A DNA stretch of 64,000 nucleotides from Prinsepia uniflora (Eukaryota; Streptophyta; Magnoliopsida; Rosales; Rosaceae), in assembly GCA_032719365.1 (NCBI GenBank), contig CM064862.1, forward strand, positions 136,501 through 200,500, written 5' to 3'. The position numbers were made by a program, and so were the translations under genes. Within the stretch, counting starts at the first letter, position 1. Each line of letters starts with the position of its first letter. The notes under the pieces are model-generated. The model saw only the letters and a program-made list of their open reading frames with translations, did not search any database and had not been told where the DNA came from. Shown piece after piece: positions 1 to 10,880 of the stretch.

Positions 1-482
1 TTTCCACGTGTCATCCCGTCTTGGGTCCAGTGTCGGGGCTATGTAAGTACTATGGGCTTGGGCCTCATTCGGTGCTTGAGCTTTAGGTATACAGTCTAGT
101 GACTCTGGTTAGATATGGTGTCAACAGAAATCCCCCAAGTTCTTGACTGAGATGGAATTTTTCGATCGGGGACTTGTCTCATTCTCCCAGACTCGGTGAG
201 GAGTATACATGTAGTCCCCTAAGTCCTTGCGAGAGAGTCCGTCGAGCTCGGCTCGACCATGTGAAAGGAGTGGCGTGTGGTCGGTGGGCTGGAGAAAGTG
301 GCTCGGTAGAGGCACTTTGGTCGATTGCCGGAGAAGGTGTCTCTGCGGAGGTACCTTGGTCGATCCCCGGGGAAAAGTGGCTCGACGGAGGCACCTGGGT
401 TGGCCGCTGGAGAAGGTGGCTCGGTGGAGGTACCTTGATCGGTCGCGAGAAACAGGCTGGGTATCTAATGAGTGGCCCAGAA
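1..482 (+). mobile_element. Part of a Ty3/gypsy-type LTR retrotransposon, left portion
   Basis: This stretch and 3549-5009 were once continuous: they are separated by a 3,066-bp insertion flanked by the duplicated 5-mer cagaa (478-482 and 3549-3553). The content is GC-rich, with repeated 'gctcggtggaggtaccttgg'-like units about 40-45 bp long (roughly 255-450), and no open gene. It is read as LTR sequence because a TATA box and then a retroelement ORF follow on the same strand after 3549. The left end of the element lies outside the window. Short open frames here on both strands are not convincing proteins. Confidence 0.5.
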
Positions 483-3400
483 TGTCAGGACCCACCCCGG
501 TTTCACCCCGAAACCCGAGGTAAATCCCGCTCCTGTCTGACTCCCCGACACAAAACTCAAGTAAAACTCACTCAAACCCAGTCAGACGCAGGAGTAATTA
601 AACAAAAGATCCCGAAGTTATCGTTTACAGAGCCTAGTACAAAAATACAAAGAAACAAAATCCGACAATAGATACACACACGCGGAGGAAAACCTAAGCA
701 CTCGAAAATCCCGCTCGTCACTTCGATGCCTCAGACACTGCCTCGACGTTAAGACCCCGCGCTAGCTCCACAACCTGGAGGGCAATTTAAAACAAAAGTG
801 TGAGTGGACCAGAAAGTACAAAAAGTTCAAAACCACTTTATATGAAAACCGAGTTTAACCCTCCGTTTTGAAACCACATGCATAACCAACAGTTATGAAC
901 ACAGTTATAAAATAATCATTATAAAACATCATAAGAAACAGAAACACTATAAAATATCATAAGACACCATAGCATGAGTATCAGAAACCATATCAAATCC
1001 TCATTTCCCGATCGAACCTGCTGGACCTATCCGAGTCTTTAAACTCCCGAGTCTTTAAACTCAATCCAGGCCTTAATCATATCCGAGTCTTTAAACTCCC
1101 GAGTCTTTAAACTCAATGCCTACGGGGGAAATCAATATATCCGAGTCTTTAAACTCCCGAGTCTTTAAACTCAATTCGGGTCTTTAAACCCAATCCGGCC
1201 GGTCCCCCATCACATATATCCGGGTCTTTAAACCCAATATCCAGATCCAGCAAATCCAATCCCAAAACCATTTGAAAACCATTTACCAAATCCTCATCCA
1301 AACCCGAATCCGAAATCACTGGTCTGAAGCCCTTCCGGCGTCCAGAACCGTCATTCCGAACCCAAATCCGGAAAAATATCCATTTTCATACCAAAACCAC
1401 ATGTAATCACCAATCATATTTCATAACCCATTTATCATTATCAGAAAACCTTTATAGGTGGAAATCCCCAAATGTGGCATCAAAATCCGAAAACCAGCAT
1501 TTTCTCGAAAAACGTGCAAAATCCCGAAAACGTCTCGAAAAACGTGCAAATATCTCAATCACGTATAATCACGTAAAACCATCATAACATATGCAATAAA
1601 CATAGTGTCTTAAGTAAAACCATCAAAAACGTATATAAAAACAGTTATGCATGATCGAGTTTAAGGAAAGGGTCCACTCACAGTACTGAGCCCTACTCGC
1701 GTCCCGAACGTCCAGCCCGTTCCTCGGCTTCCTCGGGAAATCCCGATCCTGTCAAACACCGTCAAATTATGTCACTAATACGTCTACGACACAACTACCT
1801 AATTTCCTTAAAATTACCCGAACCAAAGACTTAAAACCCGGGACCCTAAACATGCACCCTCGCGGAATTAAACTCAAACGACTTCCGATTGACCCGAAAC
1901 CAACTCCATTGAACTCACGATAGCTCCTAGACCAAAATCCATGTTGATCACTTTTCCATCCGCCGCCGCACGCGCCTCCACGCGCCGCCCAAAGTGGCTG
2001 CGCGTGGCACTCACGCGCCAGCTACAGTGCCATCTTCAACCTCCCGCACTGTACTGAACCAGCCGCCGTAGCTTGAACCGGCGAGAAGCATTCTCCACCG
2101 TCCGGCCACCATTTCAGCCCCTTCTTTCACCTGCAGCTTCGTCCAGACCAACCCTATCGATTCCCCAACTCCGTTCACCTCGACACTGTCCCTAGCCCGT
2201 CGACTAAACTCAAAACCAGACGGCCAATGTCCCCCTGTTTCACGACTCCTCTACTCTGGTCACCTCCCGTCACGGTGGTGACACCAGACGGTCCCTAAGA
2301 CCTCACTGAACCTAGACCAAACCTCCGTTACCCTCGACTCACCCCCAAACTCGTCGACTCACCGTTTGAATTTCACGGGAAAAACAGAGCATCAGAGTGC
2401 TCATCACCGCCCGAGCTCCGCCGTGGACACCCCCGTCACGGCGACCATCCTAGTCGACACCTAGGACCTCCCTGAACACTATCCCGACCTCCAATCCTCT
2501 CGACTCTCAGCCCAGACCCACGACTTTCCAAATGAACATCACGGGAAAAACAGAGCAGGAAGACTTACCCTTCGGTTGCAGCTCCGCCGTGCGCACCGCC
2601 GCCTACCACTGTGATCGTTAGACTCCTTACAACCTCCTCAACCTCCCCTTGCCTTGGTTTGCCTCACCTCACGGCGTAGCCACCACCTCGAACTCTCAGG
2701 CTCCCTGTTTCCCCCAAACTCCTCCGCACCTCCGCCGTGCCGCCGTGCACGATTGCACCACCAAGTCACCACCACCAGCTCACACTGACCTCCCTGTCTC
2801 TCCCTCACTCACCCGCACTCAACACCAGCCAAGATCCTTCCTCAATTCTCCCTCACAAACTCACTCTGTTTCTCTGTGCTTGTCGAAGAACCACACACGC
2901 ACACACGGGTTCACCCAAGTATTTAGGACCGCACACACACAGAAGAACCCCCCAGAACCCACTACACAAATGCCATGTGTCACAATCCAGTCCATCCTTA
3001 TCCCACCTGCTTAAACCCCAGCCGTCCATCTTGCTTCTCTCTGCACAAATCCCCAAAAGCCAAAAAGACCAAAATACCCTCCTGTTTTACACATTTTTAC
3101 GGTTTTACCGAAACTTCCTAGACCCGTAACTCTCGTCTCGTAAGTCCGATGAATACGTGCCGTCTGTCATCGAACTCAGGACGACGAAATCTATCTAACC
3201 ATCCTAGGTCAACCTACCAAAACTCGATTATTCAAAAAGTCAACTTTTCCCCCTAATTTACCCAAATTACGGTTATGCCCTCGACCTTCCGAACATCACA
3301 ACTTCCTCCTCGGATGTCGGAATCGGACGTGTCACCTGCCTATGGATTCGTGACGTCCTAAACTACGTCCTAGTCACCGGTCAACACTCAATCGACCTCC

Positions 3401-3548
3401 CAACTAAAAGTCAACTATTTGCCCGAACTAGGGGAAAAATCGTCATTCTACGCTCATGGACCCATCGGGACCACCTACCCACTGCTTAACCTCAATAATC
3501 ACACCTTATTCACTCTACTAATCCTGGCTCTCGGGACGGGTTGTTACA
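483..3548 (-). mobile_element. Family A solo-LTR-like element, 3,066 bp, TSD cagaa
   Basis: It starts TGTCAGGACCC and ends GGGTTGTTACA, with the exact 5-bp target duplication cagaa on both sides. There is no coding capacity. Internal landmarks shared with other copies are: the CTCCCGTCTGAC-like motif near the left end; TGTGAGTGGACC at 799-810 and its inverse GGTCCACTCACA at 1671-1682; between them an array of GAGTCTTTAAACTC and GGGTCTTTAAACCC units (1029-1245); a GC-rich stem-loop near 1975-2030; three tandem degenerate ~160-bp units (about 2230-2660); and two degenerate ~200-bp units near the right end containing GGACG...CTGTCTAYGGACTCGTGACGTC-like sequence. Minus is given as the sense strand because the TRIM at 57.7 kb, whose PBS is visible, has its 5' LTR ending GGGTCCTGACA in that sense. 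That orientation is inference. Confidence 0.85.
1029..1245. repeat. Short-hairpin array inside family A copy 1
   Basis: The array has about nine units of the form CCGAGTCTTTAAACTC, or the variant CGGGTCTTTAAACCC. Each can fold as a 4-bp stem (GAGT/ACTC or GGGT/ACCC) over a short CTTTAA-type loop. The change from GAG..CTC to GGG..CCC alters both sides of the stem together. Units are spaced irregularly by unrelated sequence, so this is not a simple minisatellite and lacks the regular spacing of a CRISPR array. Confidence 0.75.
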
Positions 3549-3769
3549 CAGAACCTTGGGTAACTTGTAGGTACCGAGCAATATATATGGCTCGGCGAGG
3601 TCCTGACAGGTCAGTCATACGAGCATGATTGTCTGTGGTGGAGGTGGCAGTATGAGGGATGGTTGGTCTCCCTCGGCTTGATGTGTGACACTTGTCAATC
3701 GAATTTGTGTGGGTCGCAACATGTGTCGGCCACTGAGTGTGGTGATGCCTCGTAGTCCGTGTCGAGCTC

Positions 3770-3777
3770 TATAAATA
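3770..3777 (+). promoter_or_regulatory. TATA box of the LTR promoter
   Basis: TATAAATA lies in the sequence gagctctataaataatgggg, about 310 bp upstream of the retroelement ORF. The placement fits an LTR U3/R boundary. No experimental start site can be inferred. Confidence 0.5.
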
Positions 3778-4092
3778 ATGGGGAGTCTCCACCGATTTCC
3801 TCACTTGTGTTTTTTAGAATATGGGTGAAGTTCTGTCAAAGTGAAAAGCGATTTTTGATCAGTTCTCGATGACGGTGCTCATGGTGGTGCGATTTCCGAT
3901 CTACCAGTCCGTCGCGAAATGACACGGTAAGCATCATGTTCCTTGAGTTTTGTAGATTAAAAGTTGTGAATGTCGAATAACTGAGCATGAACTCGATGAA
4001 CTTTGTGGTTAGATCTTGCGAGATCCAGGTCGGTCTCTGAGTTGTGTTTCTCTTAATTTGCTTGTAGATGTCTGAGGATAGTAACTCGAGGG

Positions 4093-5000
4093 GTGGAGGG
4101 GAGGTGCTACGACTCAGAGGTTGGCGGGTCAACAGATAGTAGCGTGAAAGTCCTCATTCCCATGTCTGGGAGTGGAGACGAGGCTAGCTCGGCCGATGTT
4201 AAGAATAAGACTCAGTCGGCACATGGGGTGGCCAAGAGTTCTGGTCAAAAGGATGAACTAGTAACGAAGGTGAAAGTGGCCTATCGCATGGGCGGTGGCA
4301 GTATCATGGTAGACACTGAGATGATAGTGAAGGTAGGTGTGCACAAGGCACTAAAATTAACATATGGCCAACAGAGGGGGTTAGTGTGGATAACCAAGGG
4401 AAATGCGGCTAGTAATGGATCGATGTTGGATTTGGTGACAATAGAACAAGCCACCTTCACCATGGATGAGATGGTGAATAAGAAGATTGAGAAGGGACTG
4501 CTGAAGATGAGGATAAAGTTTGGGGTTCCGGAGTTGGTGGTCACCCGATTACCCACAAATGACCAAAGACCGAGTAACCCTCGGTTGGTATGGGGTTGTT
4601 TTATACAGAGCTGATGCACCACGGGGTGAGGCTAGCGCTGCACCCTTGGTTGCAATGGATGGTGAAGAAAATGGGGGTAGCACTCGGTCAGCTCAATCCC
4701 AATGTCTGGATTGTGCTCTGTTCCCTCTACACGGCCTTCAATTGGGCTGAACAACCGAAGACGACCTATGCCTAGCTCATGTATCTATATGAGTTTGGGT
4801 TCCAACAACAAAGCACCGGGTAGGTCTTCGTGCAGCACCGCAAGAAGAGCATGCGAGGCGAGTTCATTCTCGACCTACTGACCTCTCATAATTCTTACAA
4901 AACAAAGTTTTGCCTGATCGGTGGGGATTGGGAGGGGGATCCGATACCTAGCAAGTTTCAGATAAAAGGTGTTTATCTGTTGTGGTGTTGTAGTATAGGA
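4093..5000 (+). pseudogene. 'Putative gypsy-type transposon' (Transposase_28-like) ORF, degenerate
   Basis: The frame from 4093 to 4614 starts MEGRCYDSEVGG and is followed in another frame by LMHHGVRLALHPWLQW, then MGVALGQLNPNVWIVLCSLY, and after two stops by FILDLLTSHNSYKTKFCLIGG. The order 'HHGVRLxLHPW', 'LGxAxGQLNPN.W', 'W+.(R)F..' is the pattern I know from the plant gypsy-type transposon domain (PF04195) found in the first ORF of many plant Ty3 elements. At least one frameshift near 4605 and in-frame stops near 4775 and 4820 break it. The role in the element (gag-like or accessory) is not established. The family match is from memory and not from a search. Confidence 0.55.
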
Positions 5001-5715
5001 CTTCAGCGGTGTAACGACCCGTCCCGAATATCGGGATTAAATATTAATTAACTATGGTTTAGAATGACTATTCGGGGATTAGTTGAGAGAAATCGATCGG
5101 ACGGTGTAAAATGACCGTTTTGCCACTGGGCGTGGGTAAAATGTTGACTTTTGACCCGGGAGGTCCAATGGCCGAGGGCCGAGGGCCGAGGATCGTTACG
5201 TAGATCGAGCCGATACGAATCCATAAACAGACGGCACGCCGAAATCGGACGTCGGACGGGAAAGTTATGGTCACGGGAACGAAATCGAGAATTTACGTCT
5301 CAGAATTCGTATTAAATATTATTTTAATTCATTTGACAGATATTTTGGTGGGACCCTTGGATGAGTGACAAGTGTCACTCATCCCATTGGCCACCTTCCT
5401 TAAATAGGGGATCTTGTCCCATTGGCCAACTGTTATTTTAATATTCCTTTTTTAATCTCAGCCTTCCATCTCTCTTCTGATTACCATCTTCTTCTTAATC
5501 GTGCAAACACCTCCTTCACTATGATTTCCTCTCCAAAACCGTGAACCCATCACCTATTGACCCTATAAAAACTCACCTAAGGCTAATACTTTGTGAATGA
5601 AAGTTGGAGTGTGAGGGCAGGCAAGGATAGTGGTGTCAACGATGATGACCGTCGTGGACGACGGTGGTGGCTGAAGCCAGAAAACCGTGAGCTCTGTTTC
5701 GGTTCAAAAATTGTG

Positions 5716-8623
5716 TGTAACGACCCGTCCCAAATTCCATGATGGGATTAGTGACTAATCACGATTAATGAGGTTAATCCGTGATTAGTAGAGCGAAATC
5801 GGACGAACGATGTGAAATGACTGTTTTGCCCCTAGTCGTGGCAAAACGTTGACTTTTCAATCGGGGGGTCAAATGGACTTTGACCGATGACCGTGACGTA
5901 GTTCGTGACGTCACGAGTTCATAGACAGGTGGCACGTTCAATGACGTTCGAGGAGGAAGTTATGACGTTCGGAAGTTTAAGGGCATTTTGGTAATTTTGG
6001 TTAAAGAGGAGTCAAATGTTGACTTTTTGACCGGGATGTCCATTGGCCGAGGGTCGAGGACTATTACGTAGATAAGGACGATACGAATCCGTAGACAGGC
6101 GGCACGTCGAATTCGGACGTTCGACGACGAAGTTACGGTTCACGGAAGTTCAAGTGCACTATTGCACGAATTACGAAACGAGTTAACTTTTGGACTTTAG
6201 TGGGGCCCAGATATTTAGTTCCTACCCTATGGATGAGTGACAAGTGTCACCCATCCACAGGCCATTCCTTTTCCTTCATGCACCGTGCATTTCCTTTCTC
6301 CATTTCAAACACACACAAAACACCCACCCGATCTCACCCATTTTCCTCCCATCTGTGCAACCCAAAATCCATCCACTCTTCACCCATGACCAGGCAGAGG
6401 ACCAGGGAGGCTGAGGAGGTTGCTGGGCGGCCAGAACCGCCGTCTACGGCGGCGAGAGGAGGAAGAACCCGTGAGGTTCACGGTTAGTCCATTTTGACCC
6501 ATTTTTCCATTTTTGTTGTTATGGTTGGTTTTTAATGGTTTTAATGAGTCCATTAGGTTGCTAGGGACATGTTAGGAAGGTTTAAGGAAGCTTGGGATGT
6601 CTGGGCAGCCATGGGAGAGTTTTGGGAACTTTGAACCGTTTGGTTCAAAATCGAACCATGGGTTTAGGCGATTTTTAGGTTGTTTTAAGGATTGGAATGG
6701 ATAGAAAACACCAAAATAGGATGAAAGGAACCAAAAAGGAAGAACTAGGATGAAAAATGGGGTGTCTAGGGCTGTGAACCGGCCAAACCAGGTGAACCAG
6801 CCATGAACAGTAAAACCGGTTTGCTGGAGGTTAGTGCCGATGAACAGTGTTTTCGACTTTCTAGGGGCTCGTGAGGACGTGTGGGTCATAATTTGGGAAA
6901 GTGTTCAACACGGGAAATCTTCTATTCGATGTAACGAAGATTTTGGGACTGGTATCGCGTCAATCAGACATCGTTTCGATAGTTTTCGGGGTGTCGGAAG
7001 GTTTAGGGTTGGCTTAAAAATAGTTAAAAGTTCGGGAAAATTACGGGGCTTTGATGGGAGGTTAATTAAGTAGTTATTAACCTTATATTAAAATTTGGAC
7101 AGGTTTGGGAGTCCCGGTAATGGTGATCGGCTCAGGGAGCCGAATGGCACGCAAATCGAGGCGGCAGCTCGGACGGTCTGTGAGTGGACCTTGTTTTCTA
7201 AATTGGTGCATGCATAAATGTTTATTATATGTTTTAAATACTTGTTTGTGATGCTATGAGTGCATTTGGATGTGCGGTTACGTATATGCACGTATTTCGA
7301 GGTTTCGGCCCTATACGATGCCTATATGGGGCTGTAGGTCTTTATTGGTCTAAATGAAATGGTTTTGGATTTCCAAAAGGATAATGAATGTGATTTGATA
7401 ATGTTGATTTGGATATTTGTGAATTATATGGTTTCACGTATTTCGAGGCGATTTACGTGCTTGCACGTAAATCGAGATTTTTCGGTTTTACACTGATTTT
7501 CCATACCTGGGGTTTTGGATATGATTTCATGAAATGGTTTTGGATTCGAAAAGGTAAACTCGGGTTCGAGACCCATTTGATTTACGGAGTCGGGCCGGAG
7601 GCCCAGTTGGTTTACGAATCGGACTTGAGGTCCAGTTTGTATGTGGATTCGGGCCTAGGGCCCAGTTATGTATTACAAATGGTTTTTACGGGTCATGACG
7701 GTTTATGGGAACCAGCATGAACCCCTTAAATGGATTTACGGGTCATGACGGTTTATGAGAACCGGCATGAACCCATGAAAGGATTTTATGGTTCATGACG
7801 GCTTATGGGGGCCGGGCATGAATCATGGAAAGATTTAAAGGATGATTTCAAAAGGTTTTTCATATTCCATCCTTTATATATGATTGTCTCCTCCGGGGAG
7901 GGTCGTTGGCCTGGGTGGACCCCGAAGTAGTCACGGAGCACTGACTGAGTGGAGTCGCCCCCCAGTTGGGTTCCTTACTCTCAGGATGGGCATGGTTCGT
8001 TACCTCCAGGGAGGATCATTGATCTACGGACATTGACCTGGGTGGACCCTGGAGAGACTTGGGTTTGAGACCCCGGTTAGCACACGTGTAGCTCTATTTT
8101 ACCGTGACAGGTTCTTGATATGAATATAAGGGATAAACATTATTTAAATTGGTTTGGGAAATTATGTTTTATGATGATAAATGGTTTTGGGCTGAGATCC
8201 CTCATATGTTCACTGTGTTATGGTTTTCTATAAATGGTTTTGGGCAGGAGCCCGTATAACTTGTATTTACAGAATTTTGGGGCTGAGACCCTAATTGTGG
8301 ATGTTTTAACAGATGTGTTTGGATAAATGGTTTTACTATGCATGCATGCTTTTTAGTGGAGGGTATAAAGGTCTTTGATGAAATGTTTTTATAAATTCTT
8401 TATTTTTGTCCACTCACAGTCTTTCTGTTTTTAATACCCTTCAGGTTGGATACGGTGTGGACTGTAGCAGAGATCGAGGTATCACATACCTCCTCCGGAT
8501 CCTGGCGTACTCTGATAGCCCGGGAGGGCAAAGGTCAGAAATATCCCTTGTCTGACACTTCGTGTCAGACGGGAGCAGGGTCATCCCGCACTAATCCCCG
8601 GGGGATTGGGTTGGGTCCTGTCA
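5716..8623 (+). mobile_element. Family A solo-LTR-like element, 2,908 bp, TSD ttgtg
   Basis: It starts TGTAACGACCCGTCCC and ends TTGGGTCCTGTCA, flanked by ttgtg at 5711-5715 and 8624-8628. It is inserted in an older copy of the same family. The copy holds TGTGAGTGGACC at 7179-7190 and the inverse TGTCCACTCACAG at 8407-8419, with the hairpin array between them. Near the right end is a small inverted repeat, CTGACACTTCGTGTCAG (8554-8570). No protein-coding frame is convincing. Confidence 0.85.
7556..8295 (+). repeat. Hairpin array inside the 5716-8623 family A copy
   Basis: Successive short stem-loops have different stems: GGGT-tcgag-ACCC (7561-7573), GGGCC-gga-GGCCC, GGAC-ttgag-GTCC and GGGCC-tag-GGCCC (to about 7663). 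Three longer two-tier hairpins follow at about 7695-7825, each built GGGTCATGA / CATGAACCC around CGGTT / AACCG. In the third, the inner stem becomes CGGC / GCCG. More GGGC-type units appear at 8189-8295. The stems keep pairing while their sequence changes. Confidence 0.75.
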
Positions 8624-8846
8624 TTGTGAGTTTGGGTTAGGGAGTTGGTTGATCAATATGGTTGCTCATATGATGTTCAGGAAGTTGCTAGGAGTTGTTC
8701 GAGCTTGGGATGGTGACTCCCCGTGGACGGCGGCCGCCATACTCGACAAGATAAGCTTGAAGTTCATAAATGGTAAGTTGGTTTTTGGTGATTGTTAATC
8801 GATTTTAACGATTGGGTAACATTTTGGAGGTTGAAAGGAAATGGTT

Positions 8847-10245
8847 TGACATGACCCATCCTAATCCCTCCGGGATTAATGCGGGATGACCCTGCTCCCG
8901 TCTGACACGAAGTGTCAGACAAGGGATATTTTCAACCTTTGCCCTCTCGGGCTATCAGAGTACGCCGGGATCCGGAGGAGGTATGTGATATCTCGGTCTC
9001 TGCTACAGTCCATATCCGTTGTCAACCTGAAGGGCAGTCAAAACATTAAAAGCTGTGAGTGGACAAAATAAGAGTTTATAAAAACATTTCATAAGAAAGA
9101 CATTTGTACCCTTCACTAAAAAGCATGCATGCATTTGAAAACCATTTAACCAAATGGAACCATATGTGGGGACTAAGCCCAAAACCATAATCGAACGACG
9201 TAAACGGGCCACTGCCAAAAACCTGTATCCATCACACATCATATTTCATATCTCATATAGCATATATCATATATACATATAATTTACACAACCAATCATG
9301 TCATCGTTTCCAAAGCAACGCGCGTGCTACCCTGGGTCTCAAACCCAAGTCTCTCAGAGTCCAAGGTCAATGTCCGTAGACCAATGACCTGTCATGAGGT
9401 TACGATCCATACCTTCCTGAGAGTAAGGAACCCAACTGGGGGGGGCGACTCCACTCAGTCGGTGCTCCGTGACTACTCCGGGGTCCACCCAGGCCAACGA
9501 CCCTCCCCGGAGGAGATAATAGAAGTAAAGGAAGGTATATGAACATATATATACATATAAAATACAAATTCATGCCTGGTTCCCCTGAACCGTCATGATC
9601 CATAATATCCATGCCATTCATATATATATATATATATATATAGAAAACATCCTCCATGCCCGGTTCCCATAAACCGTCATGTGCCACAACCTTTCCAGGG
9701 TTCATGCCGGTTCCCATAAACCGCCATGAACTTGGAAATCCATCTAGGGTCCTTGACCCGAATCATCAATGTAAAACAACTAGGTCTCGTGCCTGAACAT
9801 ATGACATCAGCTGGGTATCGTGCTCGATATCTAAGGGTCAGTCACGACTCCGATCGTAGTGATGCGTGCAACCATCCATCCAAGACCGCCCTCAATCCTG
9901 GAATGTTGCCATGAACGAATCAACTGACGCGACCACCACAAGATCATGGTGCACTCATCACCGATCGATATCTTGAACCGTCAGCACTCTGAAGTCGAGC
10001 CTTCATCGGCTACCCGACCATAGATTGTGCGTCGTGACCTCTCCAGAAGGAACACATCCCAATCCGGAGGCGAGCGTCGTATCTTCTGTCGCCGTGCACA
10101 TAGCACTAGCCACGACCACAATTTAGACCCGTAGGCCATCAATAGGGTCATATGCCCGAGACAAAACCAAATGGGTCTCATACCTGGGTTTATCCTTTTG
10201 GAAATCCAAATCCTTTTCATTTAGACCATCAAAGAAATACCGACC
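8847..10245 (-). mobile_element. Family A copy, partial
   Basis: It starts TGACATGACCCATCC at 8847, then the CTGCTCCCGTCTGACA block and the inverted repeat GACACGAAGTGTC (8904-8916). Mirror-image versions of units seen in the 5716 copy follow: gactaagccc, the two-tier hairpins around 9570-9740 (CATGCCCGGTT ... AACCGTCATG) and a (TA)n run at 9611-9642. No proper right terminus is visible before the next family A terminus at 10246. Confidence 0.6.
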
Positions 10246-10880
10246 TGTGACGACCCATCCCGAATTAGCCAGATTAATTAAGAATTAATGACGAATTAGC
10301 GAGGCTAATCAAGGATTAGACGAAGATTAGCGGACGAGCAGGACGAAATGACGATTTTGCCCCTAGAATGGGCGAATCGTTGACTTTTCGTTCAGGCGGT
10401 CAAATGGACTTTGACCGATGATCGTGACGTAGTTCGGGACACACGAGTTCATAGACAGGTGGCACGCTCGATTCCGACGTTTGTGAAAAAAGTTATGACG
10501 ATCGGAAGCCCAAGGACATTTTGGTAATTTGGGCGAATAGGAGCAAATAGTTGACTTTTGACCCGGGAGGTCCGATGGACGAGGGCCAAGAACCGTTACG
10601 TAGATCGGGACGATACGAATCCGTAGACAGACGGCATGTCGAATTTGGAGGTTCGACGAGGAAGTTACGGTTCATGGAAATTCGAAAGTACTATTGCATG
10701 AAATTCGAGACGGATGCTTTTTGGACTTAAGTGGGGCCCAGATATTTGTTAGTGGACCAATGGATGAGTGACAAGTGTCACCCATCCACTGGCCACCCCT
10801 TAACATACATGCATCGATCATCTTCATTTGTTTTCCATTCGCCGAATTCCCATGTTTCCAGGCTTTCATGCCTCCACAAT
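10246..10880 (+). mobile_element. Family A copy, 5' fragment only
   Basis: It starts TGTGACGACCCATCCCGAATTAG at 10246. It contains both ~200-bp AAGTTATGACG ... ACGTAG units and the GGATGAGTGACA / TGTCACCCATCC inverted repeat at about 10763-10788. Similarity to other copies fades around 10870-10880, where unique AT-rich sequence begins. This marks the edge of the transposon nest. Confidence 0.6.

Larger units (their letters stand above)
3549..5009 (+). mobile_element. Ty3/gypsy-type element, continuation: LTR promoter and ORF1 region
   Basis: This is the continuation of the sequence at 1-482 after the family A insertion. It holds a TATA box at 3770-3777, a presumed transcribed leader from about 3800, and a decayed reading frame from about 4090 to 5000. 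The right side is cut at 5009, where another family A copy begins (TGTAACGACCC at 5010). No reverse transcriptase or integrase from this element is visible in the window. Confidence 0.6.
5010..8846 (+). mobile_element. Family A copy (outer), split by a nested copy
   Basis: It starts TGTAACGACCCGTCCC at 5010 and continues to 5715. After the nested element and its target duplication it resumes at 8629 (gtttgggttagggagttgg) and runs to about 8846. The first 700 bp hold the 12-bp inverted arms GGATGAGTGACA / TGTCACTCATCC around an AG centre (5359-5384), a CCATTGGCC motif and a TTAAATAGG motif (about 5385-5407). That arrangement could be CCAAT and TATA-like boxes of the LTR. The right end is missing because another family A copy abuts at 8847. 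Confidence 0.65.

Noticed and set aside
121..671. Overlapping open frames near the left edge on both strands
   Set aside because: Low-complexity translations of tandem GC-rich repeats. They cross the exact transposon boundary at 483, so they cannot be ancestral genes.
1029..1245. CRISPR-like direct repeats (GAGTCTTTAAACTC)
   Set aside because: Repeats are short, spacers are irregular (2-50 bp), the same units recur in several LTR copies, and the context is a plant nuclear genome.
2649..3129. Open frames of 120-130 codons inside the first family A copy
   Set aside because: Pro/Ser/Thr/His-rich composition from CA-rich DNA, overlapping in different frames. The similar region at 37709-38239 keeps nucleotide similarity but not the reading frame.
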